Of a DNA stretch of 64,000 bases, positions 25,477 through 35,486 are shown in pieces (the stretch's first letter is position 1; every line of letters starts with the position of its first letter). Below the pieces are notes generated by a model. That model saw only the letters and a list, made by a program, of their open reading frames with translations, had not been told where the DNA came from and ran no database searches. The translations under genes and the position numbers were made by a program. Origin of the DNA: Algoriphagus marincola DSM 16067. GTDB lineage: Bacteria > Bacteroidota > Bacteroidia > Cytophagales > Cyclobacteriaceae. The DNA is taken from the NCBI RefSeq assembly GCF_000429405.1, contig NZ_AUBU01000015.1:1-64000 (forward strand), read 5' to 3'.

Positions 25477-26220
25477 ATGAAAAAAATACTCGGATTATTA
25501 TTCGCCCTATCACTGATCTTTACCGCACAGGCACAGGAAAAAACAGGCCCTAAAGTCCCAATAGGGGGAAGGCCGAATATTCCTTCTGATCTTGTTCTTG
25601 AGTTTGGATTTAACCTGCTAAACAATCGACCTGCTGATTTGAGCACCCGATTTTTTGGTTCTAAGACATTCAACATTTACTATCAGCACCCTTTTCGCAT
25701 TTTTGGGGAAAATTCTGGAGTCACTTTCAATCCTGGATTTGGTATTGGCACAGACAAATTAGCCTTTCAGAATGACAGAAACCTATTTAATGACCCTGAA
25801 AAAGGACCTGAGTCAAGTCAACTTTTAGATTTGACCGAAGTCTATGGAGAAAACATCCAAGTCAACAAAAATACTTTTGCTCTAAGTTACTTTGATGTTC
25901 CTCTAGATTTCACCTACCATTTCAACAAATCTAACTACAGCAGAGGATTTCGGGTCTCGGTTGGAGGTAAGGTGGGAATCCTATACAACGCACACAGCAA
26001 AATCACCTATGAAGACGAGAATGGACTCACCAGAAAGGTAAAAGACTCACAAAACTACGGATTCGAACAAATCAGGTATGGAATTACGCTGAAGGCTGGT
26101 TCACCTGGCTTTTATGCATGGAGTTATTTCGGTCTGAATCGAATGTTCCAAGAGAATCAAGGTCCCGGCAATAATGAAGCACAACAAATAAGCTTCGGAG
26201 TGGCCGTCAATCTTTTCTAA
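25477..26220 (+). CDS. Predicted outer-membrane beta-barrel protein (PorT-like)
   Basis: A 247-residue protein with a signal peptide (1-20, ending AQAQ), alternating polar/hydrophobic strands and a C-terminal aromatic residue (FGVAVNLF), as expected for an outer-membrane barrel of about eight strands. It resembles the loose PorT / outer-membrane beta-barrel group of Bacteroidota, but I cannot assign a function. The ATG at 25477 directly follows a TTG that would add only one residue. It is a single gene with its own promoter candidate and terminator. Confidence 0.7.
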   Translation: MKKILGLLFALSLIFTAQAQEKTGPKVPIGGRPNIPSDLVLEFGFNLLNNRPADLSTRFFGSKTFNIYYQHPFRIFGENSGVTFNPGFGIGTDKLAFQNDRNLFNDPEKGPESSQLLDLTEVYGENIQVNKNTFALSYFDVPLDFTYHFNKSNYSRGFRVSVGGKVGILYNAHSKITYEDENGLTRKVKDSQNYGFEQIRYGITLKAGSPGFYAWSYFGLNRMFQENQGPGNNEAQQISFGVAVNLF

Positions 26221-26224
26221 TTTC

Positions 26225-26250
26225 AAACCGGGTTCAGCCCGGTTTTTTTA
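26225..26250 (+). terminator. Terminator after the outer-membrane protein gene
   Basis: AAACCGGG (26225-26232) pairs with CCCGGTTT (26238-26245), then T to 26249. It overlaps the stop codon of the convergent PAP2-like gene. Confidence 0.9.
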
Positions 26251-26868
26251 TGCCCACACCCACAGAAATCCTACAAAACAGGCCAAGAAGCCAAAAATAA
26301 ATCCCGCGTAAATTTCGACGGGCTTATGAGCATCTAAGTACAGTCTCGAAGATCCCACAACCCCCGACAAAAGCAAAGATAGCAGCAATGGGTAGAGCAC
26401 TTGGAAGTTAGTGAACTTCAAACCTAACACGACCACTATCGCTACCAAACCTCCAATACCGGTCATATGAGCAGACATTTTCCAGAAAAATGTAACTACG
26501 GTCAAAACTAATACTACCAAAGCGATCACACCAAGTGACTGCCAAAGAATTGGATCCAGTTCATTGATTTTGAACATGAAATAGACGGTCATTAAAAAAT
26601 AGACGGTGGTAACTGAAAAAGGAATCGCACGATCTTTTATCGTATGCATGTGCAAACTTTTGACTGTTCCGCTAAGCCTCAACCCAAAAATGGTCAGCAT
26701 AGGAATCACCAAGGTGGACAAGACAATCAAGTAGAAAATCCTCAACTTAAAGGAGGCAGGAACACTGCTCGCCTCAGGCACTCCAAATAATATCAACCCA
26801 AAAACCAGGGTCGGTACAATCAAAGGTTGAAATACGATGGAAATGACCAGGGCTATCGCTCTTTCCAC
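26248..26868 (-). CDS. PAP2-like integral membrane protein with altered catalytic motifs
   Basis: A 206-residue membrane protein with six or so spans. Parts of the PAP2 phosphatase signature are recognisable but changed: KDRAIPF where KxxxxxxRP is expected, MSAHMTG where PSGH is expected, and SRLYLDAHKPVEIYAG, which fits SRx5Hx3D except for Glu in place of Asp. It could be a diverged phosphatase of lipid phosphates or an inactive relative. The GTG start overlaps the rpoN stop by one base (TAGTG), so it is probably read from the rpoN message. No closer ATG gives a complete first span. Confidence 0.7.
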   Translation of the reverse strand: MERAIALVISIVFQPLIVPTLVFGLILFGVPEASSVPASFKLRIFYLIVLSTLVIPMLTIFGLRLSGTVKSLHMHTIKDRAIPFSVTTVYFLMTVYFMFKINELDPILWQSLGVIALVVLVLTVVTFFWKMSAHMTGIGGLVAIVVVLGLKFTNFQVLYPLLLSLLLSGVVGSSRLYLDAHKPVEIYAGFIFGFLACFVGFLWVWA

Positions 26869-28325
26869 TACAATTCTTTTCTAAGTCTGGCCACAGGGAT
26901 TTGCAGCTGCTCTCGATACTTCGCTACGGTTCTTCTGGCAATATTATATCCTTTTTGATTCAGCATTTTGACCAACTTGTCATCGGAAAGCGGCTTTCGC
27001 TTATCTTCCTCATCCACCATGGTCTGAAGGACTGACTTCACCTCCCGATTGCTGACATCTTCCCCACTGTCTGTCGATATCCCTTCAGAGAAAAAGTACT
27101 TCAATGGATATACCCCAAATTCTGTCTGGACAGCCTTGCTGTTCGCTACTCGGGAAACGGTAGAAATATCCATATCAATTCGCTCTGCTATATCCTTTAA
27201 AATCATTGGACGCAGATTTGTTTCGTCACCATCAACAAAAAATTCCTTTTGGTAGTCAATAATCGCATGCATGGTCCGAAGAAGCGTATTTTGACGCTGC
27301 TTAATCGCATCTATAAACCACTTCGCTGCATCCAATTTTTGCTTGACAAAAGAGACCGTTTCCTTTAGCTTTTTATCCTTTTTGTCGGACTTATCATAAG
27401 CGTCAAACATCTCGGCATAAGACCGGGATATTCGAAGCTCGGGTGCATTTTTAGAATTGAGACTGACTTCAAGTTTTCCGCCATTATTGACTAATATGAA
27501 ATCAGGAATAATGTATTGAGTCCTTACCAAACCATCCGAAGTTCCTCCGGGTTTGGGGTTTAGGTGCGTGATTAGATGTACCGCTTCTTTCGTTTCCTCC
27601 TCAGTGAGATCACATTTCCGTTGGATTTTGGAGTAATGTTTCTTGGTAAACTCATCGAAGCAATCATGCAAAATCCGAATAGCATGCTGCACCACCGGGT
27701 CATCGGGATGCTCCTTACGCTCCAACTGAATCAGCAAACACTCTTGAAGGTTGCGGGCAGCAATTCCAGCAGGATCAAAATTTTGAATTTTTATCAATAT
27801 TTCTTCCAGCTCATCGATATCGGTTTCAATATTCTGACTGAAAGCAAGGTCGTTGATGATCGCCTCTAAGTCGCGACGGATATATCCGTCATTCTCGATG
27901 CTTCCTATCAATTGCTGACCGATGATTCGCTGCCTATCATCCAGTCTGAGGAAGTTCAGTTGCTGAATTAATTGCTCATGAAGAGAAGATTGGGATGAAA
28001 TTGGCATCTCCCGATCTTCTTCATCTGGATTGTAATTTCCATCTCCCTGCATTTTATACCCACTGTACTCATCATCGAGGTAATCATCCAAGTTGATGTC
28101 CCGATCATCCACACCGAGATCCTCTTCATAAGAGTCCTCAAAATCCTCATCAGCAGCTGCATCCTCCTTTTCTTCCTTCCCCTCTTCCAGGGCAGGATTG
28201 ATCTCCAACTCCTCCTCGATACGAGCATCGAGTTCGGCAGTAGGTACCTGTAGCAGTTTGATAAATTGAATCTGCTGCGGTGAAAGCTTCTGAGAGAGTG
28301 ACTGACTGAGGTGTAACTTCTGCAT
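26868..28325 (-). CDS. rpoN: RNA polymerase sigma-54 factor RpoN
   Basis: A 485-residue sigma-54. Region I is Gln- and Leu-rich ([20 protein letters not shown] from residue 4). An acidic region II follows (about 60-115), then the core-binding domain, the helix-turn-helix region, and at 463-472 the RpoN box [10 protein letters not shown]. It directs RNA polymerase to -24/-12 promoters with the help of AAA+ activators, none of which is encoded in the window. The start is the ATG ending at 28325; the longer frame starts at a TTG (28394) lying inside a promoter element. Divergent from asnS; the next gene overlaps by one base. Confidence 0.95.
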   Translation of the reverse strand: MQKLHLSQSLSQKLSPQQIQFIKLLQVPTAELDARIEEELEINPALEEGKEEKEDAAADEDFEDSYEEDLGVDDRDINLDDYLDDEYSGYKMQGDGNYNPDEEDREMPISSQSSLHEQLIQQLNFLRLDDRQRIIGQQLIGSIENDGYIRRDLEAIINDLAFSQNIETDIDELEEILIKIQNFDPAGIAARNLQECLLIQLERKEHPDDPVVQHAIRILHDCFDEFTKKHYSKIQRKCDLTEEETKEAVHLITHLNPKPGGTSDGLVRTQYIIPDFILVNNGGKLEVSLNSKNAPELRISRSYAEMFDAYDKSDKKDKKLKETVSFVKQKLDAAKWFIDAIKQRQNTLLRTMHAIIDYQKEFFVDGDETNLRPMILKDIAERIDMDISTVSRVANSKAVQTEFGVYPLKYFFSEGISTDSGEDVSNREVKSVLQTMVDEEDKRKPLSDDKLVKMLNQKGYNIARRTVAKYREQLQIPVARLRKEL

Positions 28326-28391
28326 TTGAACGGAATAAAACCTTTTATCTGGGTCTAAAAAAAGCCTTTTCAAGTGAAAAAGCCTTGAATT

Positions 28392-28399
28392 CAAAGTTA
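28392..28399 (-). promoter_or_regulatory. -7 promoter element (TAACTTTG) for rpoN
   Basis: The minus strand reads TAACTTTG from 28399 to 28392, an exact TAnnTTTG match 66 bases before the rpoN ATG. The nearest upstream TTG is only 11 bases away, so the -33 half is not canonical. It overlaps the rejected TTG start of rpoN. Confidence 0.4.
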
Positions 28400-28501
28400 G
28401 GAAAAAGGAGCAAATTTTTGATAAAAAGCTTATTTAATCGTTTTTTTGCAAACCACTTAAAAGGGCTTCACTTTTTAAGTAAAAACTCAAAATTCACAAA
28501 C

Positions 28502-29953
28502 ATGGCATTCAACAAACGGGTCAAAATCAAAACCTTATTGGAGCAGAGTCCGATCGGAGAATCAGTCACAATCATGGGCTGGGTACGTACCCGAAGAAGT
28601 AATAAAAATGTGTCTTTCATCGCTCTGAATGATGGATCCATCATCACCAACTATCAGGTAGTAGCAGATCCAAATCAGATTTCAGAGGAAATATTAAAAA
28701 AATGTGCGACAGGTGCATGTCTGAAAATATCGGGTACCGTGGTCGAGTCCCAAGGTTCGGGACAGACATCTGAACTTCATGCAAACAGCATTGAAGTGCT
28801 CGGGGAAGCAGATCCGGAAAAATATCCCCTTCAACCGAAAAAGCATTCCTTGGAATTTCTAAGAGAGATCGCCCACCTGAGAATGCGCACCAATACTTTT
28901 GGGGCTGTTTTTCGAGTGAGACATGCCTTGGCTTTTGCCGTGCATCAGTACTTCAATGATAAGGGATTCTTCTACATCCATACCCCAATTATTACAGCGT
29001 CCGATGCGGAAGGGGCCGGTGAGACCTTCAAGGTAACCACCCTAGATATCGGAAATCCTCCTAAAACGGAAGATGGATCGGTAGACTTTAAGCAGGATTT
29101 CTTTGAAAGAGAAGCGAACCTGACGGTGTCTGGACAGCTTGAAGGAGAATTGGCCGCATTGGCACTTTCTGAGATTTACACTTTTGGACCTACTTTCCGG
29201 GCCGAAAACTCCAATACCACCCGACATTTGGCTGAATTCTGGATGATTGAGCCAGAGATGGCTTTCTATGACGCCGAGGATAATGCTGATTTGGCGGAAG
29301 ACTTTCTCAAGTACTTAATCAACTACGCGATAGAAAATTGCCAGGAAGATTTGAAGTTTTTGGAAAATCGCCTATTGGATGAGGAAAAGTCCAAGCCAGC
29401 TGATCAGCGTTCGGAGATGGGCTTGATCGAAAAGCTGAAGTTTGTAGCTGAAAATGATTTTGTACGGATCACCTACACCGAGGCTATCGACATTCTAAAG
29501 CGATCCAAGCCTAATCAAAAGAAAAAATTCCAATACCTGATCGAGGAATGGGGAGCTGACTTGCAATCGGAGCATGAGCGCTATTTAGTAGAAAAGCACT
29601 TCAAAAAGCCAGTGATTCTCACGGACTATCCGAAAGAGATCAAGTCTTTCTACATGCGACAGAACGAAGATGGCAAAACCGTAGCAGCAATGGACATTCT
29701 ATTCCCAGGGATAGGAGAAATCGTGGGAGGTTCTCAGCGTGAAGAGCGAATGGACCTTTTGGTCAGCCGAATGGAGGAGCTTGGAATTCCGACTGATGAA
29801 ATGTGGTGGTTTTTGGATACACGAAGATTCGGTTCTACTCCACACGCAGGCTTTGGTTTGGGCTTTGAGCGAATGGTGCAATTTGTCACTGGAATGGGAA
29901 ATATCCGGGACGTCATTGCCTTCCCAAGGACGCCAGGGAACGCTGAATTTTAA
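28502..29953 (+). CDS. asnS: Asparaginyl-tRNA synthetase
   Basis: A 483-residue class II synthetase. The N-terminal OB-fold anticodon-binding domain (about 1-115) contains [15 protein letters not shown]. The catalytic domain follows, with motif 1 around [19 protein letters not shown], motif 2 [20 protein letters not shown], and motif 3 [20 protein letters not shown] near the C-terminus ([11 protein letters not shown]). An insertion of about 70 residues in the catalytic domain (from [14 protein letters not shown]) is as in many bacterial AsnRS. It charges tRNA-Asn in the cytoplasm. The ATG at 28502 matches the family N-terminus; the longer frame begins 39 codons earlier with no homologous residues. 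Confidence 0.96.
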   Translation: MAFNKRVKIKTLLEQSPIGESVTIMGWVRTRRSNKNVSFIALNDGSIITNYQVVADPNQISEEILKKCATGACLKISGTVVESQGSGQTSELHANSIEVLGEADPEKYPLQPKKHSLEFLREIAHLRMRTNTFGAVFRVRHALAFAVHQYFNDKGFFYIHTPIITASDAEGAGETFKVTTLDIGNPPKTEDGSVDFKQDFFEREANLTVSGQLEGELAALALSEIYTFGPTFRAENSNTTRHLAEFWMIEPEMAFYDAEDNADLAEDFLKYLINYAIENCQEDLKFLENRLLDEEKSKPADQRSEMGLIEKLKFVAENDFVRITYTEAIDILKRSKPNQKKKFQYLIEEWGADLQSEHERYLVEKHFKKPVILTDYPKEIKSFYMRQNEDGKTVAAMDILFPGIGEIVGGSQREERMDLLVSRMEELGIPTDEMWWFLDTRRFGSTPHAGFGLGFERMVQFVTGMGNIRDVIAFPRTPGNAEF

Positions 29954-29973
29954 GAAAAATCAATCAAGTAAAG

Positions 29974-30003
29974 ATCCCCGACTGAAAGGTTGGGGATTTT
30001 TTT
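29974..30003 (+). terminator. Terminator after asnS
   Basis: A 9-bp stem, ATCCCCGAC (29974-29982) with GTTGGGGAT (29989-29997), including one G-T pair, then seven T. Confidence 0.9.
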
Positions 30004-30011
30004 GCAAAGGA

Positions 30012-30854
30012 TTAGACCACCATCCAAAAAGTGACCCAAAAAAGAATATATCGGTAGATAATAAAGCTTGGAATCAGAAACACACCTAGCAGCAAACTTC
30101 TCCAAATTGCTCCTGCTTTGGATGTACTATATGCACCTTTGATTAAAGCATACATGTAGACAATCACTACAGCCAATAAAATGATCGATAAAGTCGCCTC
30201 ATTCATCATCCCTCCGATGGAAAATGAAAACAAGCCAACTCCCAGATTAAATAAGGCAGGAAATAACACTAAAGCAAAAAGAATATAAAAGCCATAGAAA
30301 TAGGCTGAACCTGCAAAAAAATCAATCAAGTACAAATCCTCTCTTTTGAAGAATAGCAGCTTCAAAAACAGTCCTTGTAATACGACTAGAATAATTAGTA
30401 AGAGTTTCCCATTGGAGTTAGAAACTCGTTCATAATTCGTTTTAAATAGCTCTTTATTCTCGCCACTCTTCGCAAGATGTGTGTTTACAACCCTTTCAAT
30501 TTGGCTGCTATAGGGCAATTGATACATCTGAACTTCCAGAGATGTGTTGAATGTAGAGATAATGGGGAATATGAAATAGATCAGGTTTGCAAAAAAGAAG
30601 AGTTGGAGTGGTGAGAGGTATTTTCTCCTAATCCCTATGACAAAATTCCGAGTCAGTTCTCCCGGCCGAGTAATCAATAATTTGATCGTTGAAAGAAACT
30701 TTCCATCGGCGACAAAGACAGAGGCAATCAATTCTTCAAAAAAATGACTGAGCTTTTTATCCTTCCTTTCGAGTTTTTTTTCTCCGCAAGAGTAGCAAAA
30801 CATGCCTTTTAGCTCTTCACCACATCTTACGCAAACATTCCTATGGTCAACCAT
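30012..30854 (-). CDS. DUF3667 zinc-ribbon membrane protein
   Basis: A 280-residue protein. A short N-terminal zinc ribbon (CVRCGEELKGMFCYSCGE, two CxxC pairs) leads into a DUF3667 region with DGKFLSTIKLLITRPGE and RRKYLSPLQLFFFANLIYF. About five membrane spans follow, with a loop of about 60 residues between the first two. The family is common in Bacteroidota and has no known function. The start is the ATG ending at 30854; the longer frame starts at a TTG and adds 19 residues before the ribbon. It stands alone, convergent with asnS. Confidence 0.85.
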   Translation of the reverse strand: MVDHRNVCVRCGEELKGMFCYSCGEKKLERKDKKLSHFFEELIASVFVADGKFLSTIKLLITRPGELTRNFVIGIRRKYLSPLQLFFFANLIYFIFPIISTFNTSLEVQMYQLPYSSQIERVVNTHLAKSGENKELFKTNYERVSNSNGKLLLIILVVLQGLFLKLLFFKREDLYLIDFFAGSAYFYGFYILFALVLFPALFNLGVGLFSFSIGGMMNEATLSIILLAVVIVYMYALIKGAYSTSKAGAIWRSLLLGVFLIPSFIIYRYILFWVTFWMVV

Positions 30855-30921
30855 CGATGAAACAATTTCCGAGAAGATTAATATCTCGAATAATTGTATC
30901 AATTCAAACAATCGAGTTTTT

Positions 30922-32109
30922 TCAACTCACTACTTTCACCCTTCGGGCAAGAGGAATACAAAGGAGACTGAAGAAAATCGCGATATAACCCACTAGATTG
31001 AAATTTGTAAGTTGGCCAAGGGCATTTTCACCGATGATCATCCCTGCAATTAGGGAAGCTAGCCCGGTAGCCATTTGCTGCACTGCCGAATTGAAACTCA
31101 GAAAACTACCTCTATTCTCAGGTCTAGCAGTACCCGTGATTATCGCGGCAGCAGGAACATAGCGTCCATTGGAGGTCACAAAGAACATCGTCGAAATCAT
31201 CAATACAAAAGGGATAGGAGTTACTCCTAGATTGGTGATCACTGCGATGGGGATGACGTTTAGAAACATAAAAATGGTAAAGACTTTGAGCTTTCCGTAT
31301 TTATCAGACATCTTCCCTACCCATGGTGAAGTAAAGATGGTGAAAGCGCCTCCAGCCATATAGATATAAGTCAATTGAAGTTCAGTGAAACCTACATTGG
31401 CTACCGTGTAAGGACTCAAAAACGGAATAATCATAAACTGCCCAAACATCATCATGACCGACAAAGTAATGGCACGCATTTGATTAGAATTACTTGTCAC
31501 TCTTTTTACTACTTCGAGCGGATGGGGTCTTTGAACTTCCTGCCCAAGATGATCGGCAATATTGGGAATGAATCGAAATATCATCCCTAAGCTGACTAAA
31601 GAAAGTCCTGTCAAGATGAAAAAAGGCGTATGCCAATCAGATAGCCCCGCCAAAAACAGTCCAAGCGGAACCCCAAGCACAGAAGCTACCGAGAAGGCCG
31701 CCATGACCAATCCCATGGCTCTTCCCCGTCTGGCATCAGGAATCACATCACCTATAATCGCTAAGATCAAGGCCGAAGTCAATCCTCCAAACAATCCGGA
31801 CAAGATCCTGGCTAAAAGTAGGATACCGTAGCTAGGAGAAAGTGCGCAGCCTAAAGTCGCTACCGTAAAGCCTACATAAACCCAAAAAAGGATTTTCTTA
31901 CGATCAAATCGATCTAAAAAAAATGCGCCAAAAAAACTGGAAATCCCTGCACTGAAGGTGTAAGATGATACCAATAAACCAAATTCACTAGGAGATATCC
32001 CAAATAGCCGCATCAATTGAGGCCCCAAGGGCATCAAGATCATGAAATCCACAATGTGGATAAAATTGATAGCTGCCAAAGTCCAAAGCAGCAGTTTCTC
32101 ACGGTTCAT
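30922..32109 (-). CDS. MFS transporter (DHA1-like efflux type)
   Basis: A 395-residue protein with about 12 spans. The loop 2-3 motif reads GAFFLDRFDRKKI near residue 61, an Arg-containing block LLLARILSGLFGG is in span 4, and a GxxxGPxxG-like motif in span 5 reads ASVLGVPLGLFLAG. These are marks of the drug:H+ antiporter DHA1 group (AraJ-like). The substrate is unknown. It is transcribed leftward after the NAD(P)HX repair gene, with a 61-base gap. Confidence 0.87.
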   Translation of the reverse strand: MNREKLLLWTLAAINFIHIVDFMILMPLGPQLMRLFGISPSEFGLLVSSYTFSAGISSFFGAFFLDRFDRKKILFWVYVGFTVATLGCALSPSYGILLLARILSGLFGGLTSALILAIIGDVIPDARRGRAMGLVMAAFSVASVLGVPLGLFLAGLSDWHTPFFILTGLSLVSLGMIFRFIPNIADHLGQEVQRPHPLEVVKRVTSNSNQMRAITLSVMMMFGQFMIIPFLSPYTVANVGFTELQLTYIYMAGGAFTIFTSPWVGKMSDKYGKLKVFTIFMFLNVIPIAVITNLGVTPIPFVLMISTMFFVTSNGRYVPAAAIITGTARPENRGSFLSFNSAVQQMATGLASLIAGMIIGENALGQLTNFNLVGYIAIFFSLLCIPLARRVKVVS

Positions 32110-32170
32110 AAAAATCCTTTATCCGAAAACCCATCCATTTCCAGGTTAGTTTGCTTTGAGAGAATAATAT

Positions 32171-33643
32171 TTAAGAATTCTCAACGAATTCAAAAGTACG
32201 GGGAATTTGCTCAATAATATCTGATGCTATGGTTCCCTGAAATCTGATTTTTCCTGCATATTCTCCTGCCAGTCCATGATGAAACACTCCGCAGATAGCT
32301 GCATTTTCAGGACTATAGCCCATTCCTAAAAAAGCGGTGATCATTCCTGTCAAGACATCTCCAGCCCCTCCAGTAGCCATAAAATGGGTCCCAGTACTAT
32401 TGAAAAGCTGTCTTCCATCAGGAAGGCTTATTAATGTATTTGCTCCTTTCAGCACAAGAATAATCTGATACTTCTTTGCAAGTTCTGAAGCTTTCTTCAT
32501 CCGATCAGGATGATTGACGCAACTCCCAACTAGCCGCTCAAACTCACCCAAATGAGGAGTAAGAATTGAGTTTTTTGGAAGAAGTGACATCAATTCCGGA
32601 TTTCTTGACAATACATTCAATGCATCTGCATCTAAGACCATCGGCTTTGAAAAGGATTTAAGTAAAAACTCCAGTTGCTTTTCTCGGTTGTCAACTCCCC
32701 AGCCAGGCCCTACACCGATCGAATCAAAGGCATCCAAATCTTTGAAATCTTCCCCAATAACCATGGCTTCGGGAACTGAGGCTTGTATGATAAAACGTTC
32801 TGATTCATCAATTTGACAAGTCACAAGACCCGCCCCAGTCCGCAGTGCACTTTTTGCGGATAAAACGACGGCTCCCATTTTCCCCAGACTTCCCCCAATC
32901 AGCAATATTCTCCCAAAATCTCCCTTGTGCGAGAATCGGTGAAACCGTTTGTGTCTCTCTGGGATATCCTTCTTTTGGATATAAAATAGATCAGATTCAA
33001 ACTCTTGGTATAAACTATCGGCTATTCCAATATCTACCAGCACTAACTCACCAACGACTTGGGCGTTTTCGGGAAATAATAAGGAAAGCTTAGGAAAGGC
33101 AAATGTGACCGTGTAATCCGCACATGCAACCAAACTCTTATCATTTACAACTCCCTCTGATAAAAGACCGCTGGGAATATCTATGGCTATTTTTAATCCT
33201 TGCTGCTTATTCCAAGAATCAACTATCGGACGAGCCGAGTCTCTCAACTTGCCTTTCAAGCCAACTCCTAAGAAAGCGTCTATAAATATACCTTTAGAGG
33301 GAAAGTCAAAATCTTCAAAGCTTACTTTGCTTACGCCTTCTGGTAATCTGTCAAAATTGATTTTGGCATCAGCAGAAATATCAACTTCATCATTGAAACA
33401 AAGCACTACCGTTACCTGATAGTTTCTTTGCTGTAAATGCCTGGCAATTCCAAGACCATCTCCTCCATTATTTCCACCACCCACATAGATGAAAATTTCT
33501 TGACCAGTAAATTTCTGTTCCTCAAACCAATGGATAAAGCCTAGAACTGCTGTTTCCATCAGTTCATAGCTTGACTGCCCACTTCTTTTGCAATGCATCT
33601 GGTCCAGTTTGCTGACAGCGTCTCCTTTAAGAATCCGTATCAT
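32171..33643 (-). CDS. nnr: Bifunctional NAD(P)H-hydrate epimerase / ADP-dependent dehydratase
   Basis: A 490-residue fused repair enzyme. The N-terminal YjeF_N epimerase domain (about 1-210) has GGGNNGGDGLGIARHL near residue 53 and DAFLGVGLKG near residue 118. The C-terminal ribokinase-like dehydratase (about 225-485) has HKGDFGRILLIGGSLGKMG, VLDADALN, TPHLGEFERL and the ATP-site block GTHFMATGGAGDVLTGM. Together they epimerise and dehydrate damaged NADHX/NADPHX back to NAD(P)H, with ADP as usual co-substrate of the bacterial form. The ATG overlaps the stop of the upstream MFS gene by 4 bases (ATGA). Confidence 0.95.
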   Translation of the reverse strand: MIRILKGDAVSKLDQMHCKRSGQSSYELMETAVLGFIHWFEEQKFTGQEIFIYVGGGNNGGDGLGIARHLQQRNYQVTVVLCFNDEVDISADAKINFDRLPEGVSKVSFEDFDFPSKGIFIDAFLGVGLKGKLRDSARPIVDSWNKQQGLKIAIDIPSGLLSEGVVNDKSLVACADYTVTFAFPKLSLLFPENAQVVGELVLVDIGIADSLYQEFESDLFYIQKKDIPERHKRFHRFSHKGDFGRILLIGGSLGKMGAVVLSAKSALRTGAGLVTCQIDESERFIIQASVPEAMVIGEDFKDLDAFDSIGVGPGWGVDNREKQLEFLLKSFSKPMVLDADALNVLSRNPELMSLLPKNSILTPHLGEFERLVGSCVNHPDRMKKASELAKKYQIILVLKGANTLISLPDGRQLFNSTGTHFMATGGAGDVLTGMITAFLGMGYSPENAAICGVFHHGLAGEYAGKIRFQGTIASDIIEQIPRTFEFVENS

Positions 33644-34962
33644 AAAACCTCCTCTGTTTTTACAGCTAATTCACGTTTTGGAATAGAAACTAAAAATAAA
33701 AACCCTAAGCCTACAAGAAAGAAAATTCCAAGTGAAAGTGCCGAATTCCGCATGCTTCCTGTTAGTTGTTCGATGGCTCCATAGGAAAAGGTACCGAGCA
33801 CAATTGCCATTTTTTCAGTGACATCATAAAAACTGAAAAAGCTAGCATGATCCGTGGTGTTTTGAGGAATCAGTTTTGAGTAGGTAGATCTAGAAAGGGA
33901 CTGAATCCCCCCCATCACAAGACCGACCACAAAGGCCAAAGCAAAAAACTCATACACATTGTAAACATAGTATGCTGCAGCACAAATCATCGTCCAAATT
34001 AGAACCATGATGATAAGGCTGGTTTTGTTCCCAAATTTCTTTGAGATGAAAGCAAAAAGATAACTACCAATAATAGCCACGAATTGGATAATGAGAATGG
34101 TAATAATCAACTGATCACCAGGCAATCCAAGTTCTTTGTCTCCAAAGGTGGCGGCTAGGTACATGACCGTCTGCACCCCCATGGAATAGAAGAAAAAAGA
34201 AGCTAGAAATCGCTTTGTGAACGGCATCTTTTTGATCAGTCCAAAGACTTTTCTAATTTCTTGATAACCAGAAAAAAGCAATTCCCTTTTAATTTTTTTA
34301 TCATAAGGATTTCTGGGAAGGTATTTGAATGTGATTTGGGAAAACCCAGCCCACCAGACTCCGGTAATCAAAAAAGAAATCCTAGCAGCCATCCCCCCTT
34401 CAGGAATACCAAAAAGATGAGGCATTTGAATCATTAAAAGGTTCACTACCAAGAGCACCACACTTCCAATATATCCGAGGGCAAAGCCTTTGGCACTTAA
34501 TAAATCGTACTCATCCTCTTTTGATATCTCAGGAAGAAAAGCATTATAGAACACAATACTCCCCGCATAACCAACACTTGCTGTTACACTACAGATAATT
34601 CCCCATTCCAAATTATCTCCCTCAAAAAAGAAAAGACCTACACAGGCAACAGAACCTAGATAGGCAAAAAACTTCATGAATTCGAGTTTCTTCCCACTAC
34701 TATCGGCTATACCAGATAGTATGGGAGAGATCAAAGCTATAACTAGAAAGGAAAAAGATATAGAATACGAATACAGAACCGTATTGATGATTTCAAATCC
34801 AAAAAATGAAACAAGTTCTGATCCGTCAATTCCTTTAGTAACGGAATTGTAATAAACTGGAAAAATGGTAGATGTAATGACCAGGCTATATACCGAATTT
34901 GCCCAATCATACATGGCCCAGGCATTTTGAACTTGCCGCTTATTTTTTATCAGGACTGCCAT
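33640..34962 (-). CDS. MFS transporter, UMF1 (Atg22-like) family
   Basis: A 440-residue membrane protein whose start, AWAMYDWANSVYSLVITSTI, is the hallmark of the UMF1 / Atg22-like branch, with about 12 spans and a GGIQSLSRSTYSKLIP block in the second half. Eukaryotic Atg22 exports amino acids from the vacuole; the bacterial substrate is unknown. It is coupled to the NAD(P)HX repair gene by a 4-base overlap. A terminator of the upstream ExbD operon lies just before it. Confidence 0.88.
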   Translation of the reverse strand: MAVLIKNKRQVQNAWAMYDWANSVYSLVITSTIFPVYYNSVTKGIDGSELVSFFGFEIINTVLYSYSISFSFLVIALISPILSGIADSSGKKLEFMKFFAYLGSVACVGLFFFEGDNLEWGIICSVTASVGYAGSIVFYNAFLPEISKEDEYDLLSAKGFALGYIGSVVLLVVNLLMIQMPHLFGIPEGGMAARISFLITGVWWAGFSQITFKYLPRNPYDKKIKRELLFSGYQEIRKVFGLIKKMPFTKRFLASFFFYSMGVQTVMYLAATFGDKELGLPGDQLIITILIIQFVAIIGSYLFAFISKKFGNKTSLIIMVLIWTMICAAAYYVYNVYEFFALAFVVGLVMGGIQSLSRSTYSKLIPQNTTDHASFFSFYDVTEKMAIVLGTFSYGAIEQLTGSMRNSALSLGIFFLVGLGFLFLVSIPKRELAVKTEEVL

Positions 34963-34966
34963 TATA

Positions 34967-34999
34967 GAAAAAAAGCTATCTCTTTGGGGAGATAGCTTT
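34967..34999 (-). terminator. Terminator of the ExbB-ExbD operon
   Basis: An 11-bp stem (AAAGCTATCTC 34972-34982 with GAGATAGCTTT 34989-34999) followed on the minus strand by a T-run. It lies 22 bases past the last ExbD stop. Confidence 0.92.
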
Positions 35000-35020
35000 A
35001 ATTTTTAAAGTATTTCTAAA

Positions 35021-35485
35021 TTAATTATTCACAACTTTTCCTACTGAAGCGTAAAGAACTCGTCTTGCATCCGCTTCTCTAAGTTCTGTCTGAACATCAG
35101 AGATTGGACCCATTTTCACGTCCTTATCAACCTTCATAGAGATTGTAATCATTCCTCTATCTGCTTCTGGCAAGGCATCACGCTCTCTGTTAACCCACTG
35201 TACAATATCTGCCGGGGTCAAAAGAGCATCATTAGCTTGCACTCTTGGCTCAGAACCATACAAGGCTGTGTTTTTTGGCTTACCAATGTACACATACGAG
35301 ATAAGAGTTTTCTTCTGAAGCTTCTGAAGCTGTGTAGCCTGAGGAATCTTTTGCTCTACCAAGATTTCCTGCTCTCTCAATACTGTAGTCACCATGAAGA
35401 AGAACAACAGCATGAAGATAATATCAGGAAGGGCTGAAGTAGGGATGTTCTCCGATGTTTTGGTTTTTTTCTTAAACTTTCCCAT
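35021..35485 (-). CDS. exbD: ExbD/TolR family protein (second copy)
   Basis: A 154-residue protein with a basic N-terminus and one membrane span carrying the motor Asp (SALPDIIFMLLFFFMVTT), then a periplasmic domain. ExbD subunits pair with ExbB to turn proton flow into work on the outer membrane through TonB. The ATG ending at 35485 lies one base after the stop of the first ExbD; the longer frame would overlap that gene by about 90 bases and is rejected. It is the last gene of the 37256-35021 operon. Confidence 0.88.
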   Translation of the reverse strand: MGKFKKKTKTSENIPTSALPDIIFMLLFFFMVTTVLREQEILVEQKIPQATQLQKLQKKTLISYVYIGKPKNTALYGSEPRVQANDALLTPADIVQWVNRERDALPEADRGMITISMKVDKDVKMGPISDVQTELREADARRVLYASVGKVVNN

Positions 35486-35486
35486 A

